DNA from: DATCJA01 sp963814955
GTDB lineage: Bacteria > Acidobacteriota > Vicinamibacteria > Vicinamibacterales > UBA2999
DNA length: 64,000 nucleotides
NCBI GenBank assembly: GCA_963814955.1
Contig: CAWFEX010000004.1
Span: 372,001-436,000, forward strand
Direction: 5' to 3'
Part shown: piece by piece, positions 52,801 through 62,561 of the stretch
How the letters are laid out: each line of letters begins with the position of its first letter
Position numbering within the stretch: the stretch's first letter is position 1
The notes under the pieces: generated by a model
What the model was told of the DNA's origin: nothing
The model's input: the letters and a program-made list of their open reading frames with translations, nothing else
Databases searched by the model: none
Position numbers and translations under genes: made by a program

Positions 52801-52821
52801 TCGTTCTGGAGCGAACACGCA

Positions 52822-54690
<1,869 letters not shown>

Positions 54691-54734
54691 ATCGAAAGCA
54701 GAGGTGGACATTCGGATCCGCCTGGAGGAGAAAC

Positions 54735-55193
54735 ATGATGGCCATTACACGAGTAGAGACGAATCCGTTCCGTGAGTTCGCGACGCTGCAGGACAGGCTG
54801 AACCGCATGTTCGGCGACAACATCTACGTCAGGGATGAGGACGTGAGCGGACGTCCCGGCTGGATTCCCGCGGTCGATATTTACGAGACGGAGGGGCACG
54901 ATCTGGTCGTGAAGGCAGAGCTTCCCGACCTCACTCGGGAGAACATCGAGGTGACCGTCGAGAACAACACGCTGACCATCCGTGGTGAGCGCAAGCTGCC
55001 GGGGGACGTCAAGGAGGAGCAGTTCCGTCGCGTCGAACGGCAGTATGGGACTTTCAGCCGTTCGTTCACTCTGCCAAACACGGTGGATGCCTCGAAGGTC
55101 TCGGCCGAATTCAAGAACGGCGTGCTGACCGTCAAGTTGCCGTTCCGAGACGAGGCCAAGCCCCGCACGGTGACCGTCGACATCGCGGCGTAA
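54735..55193 (+). CDS. Small heat-shock protein (Hsp20/alpha-crystallin)
   Basis: GGAGGAG precedes the ATG at 54735. The 152-residue product has the classic domain DIYETEGHDLVVKAELP, NNTLTIRGERKLPG and FKNGVLTVKLPF. It differs strongly from the Hsp20 at 52177-52644. It should be co-induced with dnaK. Confidence 0.92.
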   Translation: MMAITRVETNPFREFATLQDRLNRMFGDNIYVRDEDVSGRPGWIPAVDIYETEGHDLVVKAELPDLTRENIEVTVENNTLTIRGERKLPGDVKEEQFRRVERQYGTFSRSFTLPNTVDASKVSAEFKNGVLTVKLPFRDEAKPRTVTVDIAA

Positions 55194-55224
55194 GCCGTCT
55201 CCGTGTCCCGGACCTCAGGGCTGG

Positions 55225-55244
55225 TTCAGGCAGCGGCGCCTGAA
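55225..55244. terminator. Possible terminator hairpin after dnaK-hsp20
   Basis: TTCAGGC-AGCGGC-GCCTGAA forms a seven-pair stem 31 bases after the hsp20 stop. No T-run follows, so intrinsic termination is uncertain. Confidence 0.35.
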
Positions 55245-55280
55245 TCGGCCCCGAGGCGTCGTTTGGTGTAGTCTCCCTTT

Positions 55281-55559
55281 ATGGAAACCAACGACGTGCT
55301 TGGTTCTGACTCAGAATCCGAGGCGCCGCCTGCGCCACGTCCGAAGGCTCCCCCGATCGAAAGTCGATTTCTGTTCGTTGACATCGCGGCCATGCGTGCG
55401 AAACAGCTTCGCCGCGGTGCCCTTCCGCGCATCGACGCGGACGCCCCCGCGGACGTTCATCACTCGTTGCCGCACAAAGCCGAGCGCATCGCAATGGAGG
55501 AGGTCCGTCAGGGCCTCGTCCTGTACGATCTGCCGCAGGGCAGCAGCGAAACCGTCTAA
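55281..55559 (+). CDS. rpoZ: RNA polymerase omega subunit-like protein
   Basis: The 92-residue product contains SRFLFVDIAAMRAKQLRRGALP followed by KAERIAMEEVRQGLVLYDLP, which resembles the conserved omega core (RFELVxVAAKRARQL..GA, then ALxEIxxGxI). An acidic/Pro-rich stretch of about 27 residues precedes it. A -10-like TAGTCT lies six bases before the ATG and no ribosome site is seen. I call omega with reserve because the protein is short and divergent. Confidence 0.62.
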   Translation: METNDVLGSDSESEAPPAPRPKAPPIESRFLFVDIAAMRAKQLRRGALPRIDADAPADVHHSLPHKAERIAMEEVRQGLVLYDLPQGSSETV

Positions 55560-55576
55560 TCTGGTAATCTCGCGGC

Positions 55577-56428
55577 ATGCATAAGTGCCGCACGCTCTTC
55601 GTACTGCTGGTCGCGGTCTGTCTGCTGGCGCCGATCGACGCGCAACAGTTTCGTCAGGTACCGCCATACCGCATTCTTGTCACCAACGACGACGGGGTTC
55701 GCGCACCAGGCATTGCTGCGGTCGCGCAGGCGCTGCAGGCAATCGGCACGCCGATTGTGGTTGCTCCGGCCGACAATCAGAGCGGCAAGGCACATTCGAT
55801 CATCACGAGCGAGCCGGTGTTCCGGCAGGACCTGACGCTGCCGAACGGCCTGCCGGCAATCGGGTTGACTGCCACTCCCGCGAGCACGGTCAACATTGCC
55901 ATTCGAAACATCGTCATGCCGCGGCCCGACCTGGTCGTGTCGGGGGTCAACACCGAATACAACCTCGGGCATTCGGCGTTCGTCTCGGGAACGGTCGGTG
56001 CGGCCCGAGAGGCCGCCATGCACGGCATTCCCGCCATTGCGGCGTCGATGTCGGGCGCCGTGTTTCCACAGGAGCTCGTGTACGCCGCCGAAGAAGTATT
56101 GTGGGTGGCGCGTCGAGTCAAGCAGTACGGAATAGCGCCCAACACATACCTGAACGTGAACATTCCGGCGATGCCAACTGGCGGGTACAAGGGCTACATG
56201 ATCACGCGGCAGGGCCAGGTGCGCACAGGGCAGGAGAGCTTCGTTGAGATGAAGCATCCCTCAGGGCGAGTGATCTACTGGAACGTATACAACGAACGTG
56301 TGAGCGCTCCGCAGCCCGAGGGCACAGACTTCTGGGCCGTCCAGAACGGCTGGGTGTCGGTGACGCCAATGCGAATCGACGAAACGGATACGGCGCAGTT
56401 CGACGCGCTCAAGAGCGTATTCAAATAG
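55577..56428 (+). CDS. surE: SurE-family 5'/3'-nucleotidase with a signal peptide
   Basis: The 283-residue product has the SurE metal site ILVTNDDGVRAPGI, DNQSGKAHS, DLVVSGVNTEYNLG and FVSGTVGAAREAAMHG. Unlike E. coli SurE it starts with a hydrophobic signal (about residues 5-22, ending IDAQQ), so it should be exported. TAATCT lies six bases before the ATG. Its 3' end overlaps gatA by eight bases, tail to tail. Confidence 0.88.
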   Translation: MHKCRTLFVLLVAVCLLAPIDAQQFRQVPPYRILVTNDDGVRAPGIAAVAQALQAIGTPIVVAPADNQSGKAHSIITSEPVFRQDLTLPNGLPAIGLTATPASTVNIAIRNIVMPRPDLVVSGVNTEYNLGHSAFVSGTVGAAREAAMHGIPAIAASMSGAVFPQELVYAAEEVLWVARRVKQYGIAPNTYLNVNIPAMPTGGYKGYMITRQGQVRTGQESFVEMKHPSGRVIYWNVYNERVSAPQPEGTDFWAVQNGWVSVTPMRIDETDTAQFDALKSVFK

Positions 56429-57911
56429 GCGGCGTCTGGGTGTGCCAGTCCGTCATGCGCTCGTAGGCGTCGGCGACACGCAGCAACGTTGATTCGTCGA
56501 ACAATCTGCCGGTCAACTGCAGACCGACGGGAAGGCGTTCGGAGCGTTCCGATCGTTCGACGAACCCGCATGGGATGCTGATGGCCGGGAGGCCCGCCAG
56601 GTTGGCGCTGACCGTGAACACGTCGGCCAGATACATCTGGAGCGGATCGTCTGTCTTTTCGCCGAGCCTGAACGGGGGAATCGGGCTCGTCGGCATCGCC
56701 ACGACGTCGACTTTTTCGAACGCGCGCTGATAGTCGTTTCGCAGCAGCGTCCGTACCTGCTGCGCCTTCAGGTAAAACGCATCGTAATAGCCCGCACTCA
56801 GCACGTATGTGCCGAGCATGATGCGCCGTTTCACCTCCGCTCCGAATCCTTCGTCGCGGCTACGAGAGTACATCGCTCGGAGTCCCTGCTCCTTGTCGCG
56901 CGACGATCGATATCCGTATCTGACGCCGTCGTAGCGTGCCAGGTTCGAACTCGCTTCAGCGGTGGCCACCAGGTAATAGACAGGAATCGCGTACGTCGCA
57001 TGCGGTAAATCGATATCCACCAGCGTTGCCCCACCACTGCGCAGCGTCGCCAGCGCCGCGTCAAAGGCCTGACGAACACCGCTGTCAACGCCTTCTGCAA
57101 CGAAGGCGCGCGGGATTCCAATCCGCACGCCTTTGACCTCGCCCGTGAGAGCCGCGCTGAAGTCAGGTACCTCCTGATGCGACGATGTGGCATCGGCCCG
57201 ATCGGCGCCGGCAAGCACTGACAGCGCCAGCGCGGCATCGCCCGCAGTGCGGGTGAGGGGTCCAATCTGATCCAGCGACGACGCGAAGGCGAGGAGCCCG
57301 TAGCGGGACACTCGGCCATACGTTGGCTTGAGGCCGACCACGCCGCAAAACGCGGCCGGCTGCCGGATGGATCCACCCGTGTCGGATCCCAGCGCGAGCG
57401 GTACGCAGCGAGCCGATACGGCCGCGGCGGAGCCGCCACTCGAACCACCCGGTGTGCGATCGGTCGCCCACGGATTGTGCACGGGGCCGAACGCGGAGTT
57501 CTCATTCGACGACCCCATCGCAAACTCGTCGCAGTTCGTCTTGCCGACGATGATCGCGCCCGCGTTCTCGATTCGCTGCACGACCGTAGCGTCGTACGGA
57601 GGCACGAAGCGATCGAGGATCCGGGACGAGGCGGTGGTCCGCATGCCGCGCACGCAGAGGTTGTCCTTGACGGCAACCGGCACACCGGCGAGCGGCGCCG
57701 GTGGCTCGCCCGCCGCGCGCCGCCGATCGATCTCCGCAGCTCGCGTCAGCGCGCGATCCTCGTCGATCAGATTGAAGGCGTTCAGCGTTCGGTTGACGGC
57801 GCGCATCCGGTCGAGACACGCGCGGCAGACCTCTACTGCAGATACGCGCCCGGCAGCCACCTCGTCGCGAATGGCGCGAACGCTCGAATGAAAGATGTCA
57901 GCCAATGACAC
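56421..57911 (-). CDS. gatA: Glutamyl-tRNA(Gln) amidotransferase subunit A
   Basis: GatA generates ammonia from glutamine for transamidation of Glu-tRNA(Gln)/Asp-tRNA(Asn). The 496-residue frame (GTG 57911, or TTG 57905) has the amidase-signature triad segments: VAVKDNLCVRG (Lys), TPGGSSGGSAAAV (Ser) and GSDTGGSIRQPAAFCG (Ser). It overlaps the gatC end by 14 bases. gatB is not adjacent. Confidence 0.95.
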   Translation of the reverse strand: MSLADIFHSSVRAIRDEVAAGRVSAVEVCRACLDRMRAVNRTLNAFNLIDEDRALTRAAEIDRRRAAGEPPAPLAGVPVAVKDNLCVRGMRTTASSRILDRFVPPYDATVVQRIENAGAIIVGKTNCDEFAMGSSNENSAFGPVHNPWATDRTPGGSSGGSAAAVSARCVPLALGSDTGGSIRQPAAFCGVVGLKPTYGRVSRYGLLAFASSLDQIGPLTRTAGDAALALSVLAGADRADATSSHQEVPDFSAALTGEVKGVRIGIPRAFVAEGVDSGVRQAFDAALATLRSGGATLVDIDLPHATYAIPVYYLVATAEASSNLARYDGVRYGYRSSRDKEQGLRAMYSRSRDEGFGAEVKRRIMLGTYVLSAGYYDAFYLKAQQVRTLLRNDYQRAFEKVDVVAMPTSPIPPFRLGEKTDDPLQMYLADVFTVSANLAGLPAISIPCGFVERSERSERLPVGLQLTGRLFDESTLLRVADAYERMTDWHTQTPPI

Positions 57912-58197
57912 GCGGGACGCGGAAGAGTCCGGCCTCCTTTGCCGCGTCCGGGGCGTTGGCGAGCGCCTCTTCGAGCGGAAGCGACGGTTGAAGCTCGTCC
58001 TCGCGCTCGGTGCGTTCATCGACGTGGACGTGCGCCGTTGCCGGCACACCGCTCGTGTCAATCGCCTGCACCTGCTGGGCGTACGCGAGGATATCGGCAA
58101 GCTGTCGCGTGAAGAGCTGCATTTCGTCCGGGGTCAGCTCGAGGTGAGCGAGCGCCGCGATCCGCTCCACATCAGCGACGGTCAGTCCGGACGACAT
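57898..58197 (-). CDS. gatC: Glutamyl-tRNA(Gln) amidotransferase subunit C
   Basis: The 99-residue protein shows LTVADVERIAALAHLELTPDE and LADILAYAQQVQAIDTSGV plus the C-terminal AGLFRVPRVIG. It stabilises the GatA-GatB complex and is the first gene of a gatCA operon. Confidence 0.93.
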   Translation of the reverse strand: MSSGLTVADVERIAALAHLELTPDEMQLFTRQLADILAYAQQVQAIDTSGVPATAHVHVDERTEREDELQPSLPLEEALANAPDAAKEAGLFRVPRVIG

Positions 58198-58368
58198 GAT
58201 TCGCCGATGCTATCATCGCCAGCCAGTCATTGGGCACAGTCCGCGCGGCTGGCGCACGAACCGTTGATGGTGTGCAGTGTTTCCCGGCACGTTCCGTGCT
58301 TTGGCGGACCGCTCCCATGAGTGCGCGCAGGGTTCTCGTGAAAGACGACACCGCGGCTACGTGATGTC

Positions 58369-59196
58369 ATGCGCGATGTGAGAACCGCAGCCGTTGCAGG
58401 CAGTTGGTACCCTGGCGGCCGGGCGCAGCTCGAGGCCGCCGTCGATGCTCATCTCGGAGCGGTGCCGCAGCCACCGGAGCGTCCTCGTCCCCGCGCTCTC
58501 ATCGCGCCCCACGCAGGCCTCCTCTATTCAGGACCCGTTGCCGCGCACGCCTACGCGCTCCTGCGTCACTGTCGATACTCCGCGATCATCATCGTTGGTC
58601 CGTCTCACTTCGTGGGCTTCCGCGGCGTGTCGATATGGCCTCGTGGGGCGTGGGAGTCTCCACTCGGAGACGTGAAGATTGCCGAAGATCTGGCTCTCGC
58701 CATTGCGACGCAGTCCCAGCTGGTCATTGAACATCCGGCTGCTCATGGTCGCGAGCATTCACTGGAAATGCAGCTGCCGTTCATCACGCGCCTGTTGCCG
58801 GGTGTGCCGATTGTGCCGCTTGCGATGGGACACCAGAACAGTGCGACCGCGAACGCGCTCGGCGATTGCCTCGCGACCGTGCTCAAAACCCACACCGATG
58901 GCGATGTGCTGCTCGTGGCCAGCAGCGATTTGTCGCACTACGAGGACGCCGCCACAGCGTCGCAGCTCGACGCAGTCGTGATCCGGTTAGTGGAAGAGCT
59001 TGACCCCGATGGTTTGATGGACGCCCTGGAGCGCGAGCCCCGGCACGCCTGCGGAGGCGGCCCGATGGTATCCGTGCTCCGTGCGGCGTCGCAGCTCGGA
59101 TGCGCTCAATCACAGATACTGTGTTATGCGGACTCCGGAGATGTTTCCGGCGACAAGTCGAGCGTCGTCGGCTACATGGCCGCTGCCATCTGGTAA
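58369..59196 (+). CDS. amrB: AmmeMemoRadiSam system protein B (MEMO1 family)
   Basis: The 275-residue product begins RTAAVAGSWYPGG and contains APHAGLLYSGPVAAHAY, VGPSHFVGFRG, GREHSLEMQLPF and ASSDLSHYEDA, the conserved His/Asp/Cys surface of MEMO proteins (related to dioxygenases). amrA starts 12 bases downstream. The function is not established. The radical SAM partner is not in the window. Confidence 0.93.
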   Translation: MRDVRTAAVAGSWYPGGRAQLEAAVDAHLGAVPQPPERPRPRALIAPHAGLLYSGPVAAHAYALLRHCRYSAIIIVGPSHFVGFRGVSIWPRGAWESPLGDVKIAEDLALAIATQSQLVIEHPAAHGREHSLEMQLPFITRLLPGVPIVPLAMGHQNSATANALGDCLATVLKTHTDGDVLLVASSDLSHYEDAATASQLDAVVIRLVEELDPDGLMDALEREPRHACGGGPMVSVLRAASQLGCAQSQILCYADSGDVSGDKSSVVGYMAAAIW

Positions 59197-59208
59197 CGTG
59201 CAATTGTC

Positions 59209-59778
59209 ATGAACGAAGAACGTGAAGACCCCGCGGTCAACCTCGAAGATCAGCAGCGCCTGCTCGCCCTCGCACGCCTGGCCCTCGAGGCGAGGGTTCG
59301 CGGAGAGACGCCACCAGCGGTTGGGGGGGACGGGACATTGGGGCAGCCGTGCGGCGCCTTCGTCACGATTCACCGTCTCGGCGAACTTCGGGGGTGCCTG
59401 GGGCGCATCGAGACGAGCGCGCCCCTCGCAGAAACCATCGTGCATCTTGCCGGCGCCGTTGCGGATTCCGATCCCCGGTTCGAGCCTGTCTCGCTCATGG
59501 AGCTGAACGACATCGACATTGAAATTTCGGTCCTGACGCCGGAACGCGAAGTGCGGTCGATTGCCGAGATCGAGCTGGGACGGCACGGCGTGATCGTCGA
59601 ACAGGGCCACCGACGCGGGCTGCTGCTTCCTCAGGTGGCGACCGAGCACGGGTGGGATCGGGAGACCTTCGTGAGCCACACGTGTAAAAAGGCGACGCTG
59701 GCTGCGGACGCTTGGCGCCAAGGGGCTCGGCTCTTCGTTTTCGAGGCGCAGGTTTTCGGTGAGATCGGCCAGTTGTAA
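59209..59778 (+). CDS. amrA: AmmeMemoRadiSam system protein A (AMMECR1 domain)
   Basis: The 189-residue protein shows the AMMECR1 core: CGAFVTIHRLGELRGCLGRIE, DPRFEPVSLMELNDIDIEIS, HGVIVEQGHRRGLLLPQVATEHGWD and HTCKKATL. It is transcribed with amrB and ends four bases from the convergent GDSL lipoprotein gene. Confidence 0.93.
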   Translation: MNEEREDPAVNLEDQQRLLALARLALEARVRGETPPAVGGDGTLGQPCGAFVTIHRLGELRGCLGRIETSAPLAETIVHLAGAVADSDPRFEPVSLMELNDIDIEISVLTPEREVRSIAEIELGRHGVIVEQGHRRGLLLPQVATEHGWDRETFVSHTCKKATLAADAWRQGARLFVFEAQVFGEIGQL

Positions 59779-59782
59779 GAGC

Positions 59783-60679
59783 TTAGAGAGCAGGTACGAG
59801 ATTCATCTGGCTGCAGGCCGCAGCCACCGACGGGGTTGCGCCGTTCACCAGCGTGAGAAGTCGTTCGGCCAGGTAAGCATAGCCGGCATCGTTTGGATGG
59901 AATCCGTCGCCGGAATACCGCCCGCGATCGTACGCCTGAGGGTCACACAGAACATCGAGCACGACCACGCCCGGACCCGCCTGTCGATTGGCTTCCTGGG
60001 CGAAGCCGACGGAAATGGCCTGCAGCACCTGCCTGCGCGATTGTGAAAAGCCCGCCGCGTATGGCAGGCCGGCCATATTGGGGACGTTGAGGAGAATGAT
60101 GAATCCTTCTGGTGCGCGAGTACGGACCCCGCGAACCAGCCGTTCGTAATCCGCGCCAAATGCACGGACCTGCGTGGCGATGTATCCACGCACGTCGTTG
60201 CCGGCCGCTCCGCGCTCGATGGCGTCGGCCAGTGCGTTCGTGTCGTTTGCCCCTCCGAAGATTGTGATGAGCGTGGCATTGGAAGGCACAAACGGCATTT
60301 CGCGATCGACGAAGTTCGCTGGAATGTCGCGGCCGTGCGCCTGCGCGATCTGATAAATGGTCGGGCTCAGCACCGACCCCGGAATTCCCAGATTCGTCAG
60401 TGTGACCTCACGCGATCCAGCCACGCGCCGCGCCAGCAGCGGAACATACCCCGTGCCGTTTTCGCAGGGCGTGAAGGGGACGCACACCACGCTGGCGCCG
60501 ACGCCGATGGCGTCACTGGCCCCGATGGCAGTGTAACGAACCGGCGCGCTGGCCGCTGGCGGGCGGGGAGTTGAAGGCGCCGTCGGCGATTCGTCCTTGT
60601 CGAAAAGACCGCACGCGACGAGACCAACGGTCGAAGCGGACAGCAGGATCGCGTACACAGCTACTCGGAGCAGACGCAT
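59783..60679 (-). CDS. SGNH/GDSL-type esterase lipoprotein
   Basis: The ATG at 60679 gives 298 residues with a lipobox LVAC (near residue 23). SGNH blocks are visible: AIGASDAIGVGAS (nucleophile Ser), NLGIPGS (Gly), FGGANDTNAL (Asn) and DGFHPNDAGYAYLAE (Asp/His). A Pro/Ser/Ala linker follows the lipid anchor. It is a likely cell-surface esterase or acyl hydrolase; the substrate is unknown. Confidence 0.86.
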   Translation of the reverse strand: MRLLRVAVYAILLSASTVGLVACGLFDKDESPTAPSTPRPPAASAPVRYTAIGASDAIGVGASVVCVPFTPCENGTGYVPLLARRVAGSREVTLTNLGIPGSVLSPTIYQIAQAHGRDIPANFVDREMPFVPSNATLITIFGGANDTNALADAIERGAAGNDVRGYIATQVRAFGADYERLVRGVRTRAPEGFIILLNVPNMAGLPYAAGFSQSRRQVLQAISVGFAQEANRQAGPGVVVLDVLCDPQAYDRGRYSGDGFHPNDAGYAYLAERLLTLVNGATPSVAAACSQMNLVPAL

Positions 60680-60726
60680 GTATGCACCAATGTGAAGGGG
60701 ATACCCGATGATAATGGAACACCGCG

Positions 60727-61659
60727 ATGGACAATCTTTGTCATACCCTCGTTGGTGCCGCGTTCGGAGAAGCGGGGCTGAAGAAGCGTACACGCTTTGG
60801 CAACGCGACGCTGATGATTGCGTCAAATCTTCCCGATGTGGATGTTCTGGTGTTTGCCACATCCACGCCGGCGCTGGCATTCAGGCGGGGTTGGACGCAT
60901 GGTTCGATTGCTCAGGTCGTCCTTCCAGTCGTGTTGACCGCCGTTGTGCTCGCGATCGCGCGGGCGTTTCCGGATCGCGCAGGCGCACCGGTGCGAGCCA
61001 GATGGCTGCTGCTGCTGTCGTACGTCGGCGTTCTTTCACACGTACTACTCGATCTTCTCAATCCATATGGTTTGCGGATTCTGGCGCCGTTCAGCTGGCG
61101 CTGGTTCTATGGTGACACGCTGTTCATCATCGATCCGTGGCTGTGGCTCATCCTCGGTGCAGGCATCTGGATCGCGCGTCGGTGGACGAGCGTGGCCTCT
61201 GCGCGGCGGGCGCTGATCATCTCTGCGATTTACATCATCGTCATGGTCGTGGCCGCGCGTGCAGCGCGAGAGATCGTCATCGCTGCCTGGAGCAGCCAGC
61301 GCGGGGGGGCGCCGCACGCGGTTATGGTGGGCCCCGTGCCTGTCACGCCGTTCACCCGCGACGTCGTCATCGATGCCGGCGCACACTACGAACGAGGGAC
61401 TTTCAAGTGGCTGCCGCCGAGCGTCATCTTCAATGGCACAACAATCCCCAAGAACGATGCCGATCCGCGCGTCGCGCGCGCGCGCGAAGTGCCCCGCATC
61501 CGTGGGTTTCTGGTCTGGTCGCGCTTTCCGTTCTGGACCTTGACACCCGTTGCGGACGGTACGCTGGTCACGGTCGGAGACATGCGCTTCGGAGGAAATT
61601 CGCCGGCGCGCTTCGAAGCGTCAACGATAGTCGGCAACGGCGGACGAGCCGACGATTAG
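60727..61659 (+). CDS. Membrane-bound metal-dependent hydrolase (DUF457/YdjM type)
   Basis: The 310-residue product starts MDNLCHTLVGAAFGEAGL and has NLPDVDVLVF, RRGWTHGSIAQ and LLSYVGVLSHVLLDLLNPYG, the His/Asp pattern of inner-membrane YdjM-like proteins, with about five membrane helices. The C-terminal 110 residues are soluble. It overlaps nfo tail to tail by four bases. The activity is not established. Confidence 0.83.
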   Translation: MDNLCHTLVGAAFGEAGLKKRTRFGNATLMIASNLPDVDVLVFATSTPALAFRRGWTHGSIAQVVLPVVLTAVVLAIARAFPDRAGAPVRARWLLLLSYVGVLSHVLLDLLNPYGLRILAPFSWRWFYGDTLFIIDPWLWLILGAGIWIARRWTSVASARRALIISAIYIIVMVVAARAAREIVIAAWSSQRGGAPHAVMVGPVPVTPFTRDVVIDAGAHYERGTFKWLPPSVIFNGTTIPKNDADPRVARAREVPRIRGFLVWSRFPFWTLTPVADGTLVTVGDMRFGGNSPARFEASTIVGNGGRADD

Positions 61660-62540
61660 GATCCGTCACCTCGCAGTCGCCTGAGCGTTTGCAGATTCTG
61701 CATGTCGAGCGGGTCAGCGACCAGCGTGCCGCGCTTCTCGAAACCTTTCGACTTCTCCGTCTCGATGAGCATCGGCAGTCCCGCGAACCGTCGGTCGCGA
61801 AGGAGACGCCGGAAGGGCTCCTCTCCAAGGCACCCGCGGCCGATGTGCTCATGGCGATCGACGCGACTCCCGCAGGGTCTCTTGGAGTCGTTTGCGTGGA
61901 ATACTCTCAGCCGCTCGATTCCAACGATGCGGTCGAATGCCGCGAACGTATCGATGTAACCCGCTTCGGTCGTGATGTCATACCCCGACGCGACGAGATG
62001 GCAGGTATCGAGACAGACTCCGACACGCGTCGAGCCGCGCAGATGCCGGATGATCGTTGCGAGATGCTCGAACCGGTGGCCGAGCGTTCGTCCCTGACCG
62101 GCAGTGTGCTCGAGAATCACCATCGTCTTGCGCCGCGACCGCGCCTTGAATGCCTGCCGAACCGCATCGGCAATCAGACGAAGCGCGTCCTCCTCGGTCC
62201 CGGCCGTGCACGTACCTGGATGAATGACGACACCGAGCAGCCCCAGCGCCTCGGCGCGATCGAGCTCGTCGATGAAAGCGGCAATGGATTGCTGGCGGAG
62301 CAGCGGGAACGTCGTCGCAAGGTTGATCAGGTAGCTGGCGTGTGACACGACCGGCGTGATGCCGGTCTGTTCGATCCGCATGCGGAAGGTATTGACGTCG
62401 CCTGGATCGAGCGCCTTACCCTTCCACTGACTGGCGTTCTTCGTGAAGATCTGCAGCGCCTCGCATCCGTGGACGAGCGCGCGATCGACCGCCTTCGAGA
62501 TGCCTCCAGCGATCGACATGTGCGCGCCAATGCGGAGCAT
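61656..62540 (-). CDS. nfo: Endonuclease IV (AP endonuclease)
   Basis: Nfo cleaves DNA at abasic sites with three zinc ions. The 294-residue product shows RIGAHMSIAGGISKAVDRA, VVIHPGTC, LEHTAGQGRTLGHRFE, VCLDTCHLVASGYD and FHANDSKRPCGSRVDRHEHIG. TGATAG lies six bases before the ATG. It diverges from the 5'-nucleotidase gene 21 bases away. Confidence 0.95.
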   Translation of the reverse strand: MLRIGAHMSIAGGISKAVDRALVHGCEALQIFTKNASQWKGKALDPGDVNTFRMRIEQTGITPVVSHASYLINLATTFPLLRQQSIAAFIDELDRAEALGLLGVVIHPGTCTAGTEEDALRLIADAVRQAFKARSRRKTMVILEHTAGQGRTLGHRFEHLATIIRHLRGSTRVGVCLDTCHLVASGYDITTEAGYIDTFAAFDRIVGIERLRVFHANDSKRPCGSRVDRHEHIGRGCLGEEPFRRLLRDRRFAGLPMLIETEKSKGFEKRGTLVADPLDMQNLQTLRRLRGDGS

Positions 62541-62561
62541 GTTCAGCTATCATTCTCGATC

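Noticed and set aside
52745..52821. CIRCE or HspR (HAIR) operator at dnaK
   Set aside because: Neither the TTAGCACTC-N9-GAGTGCTAA nor the CTTGAGT-N7-ACTCAAG pattern is present. Only a short different inverted repeat is seen.
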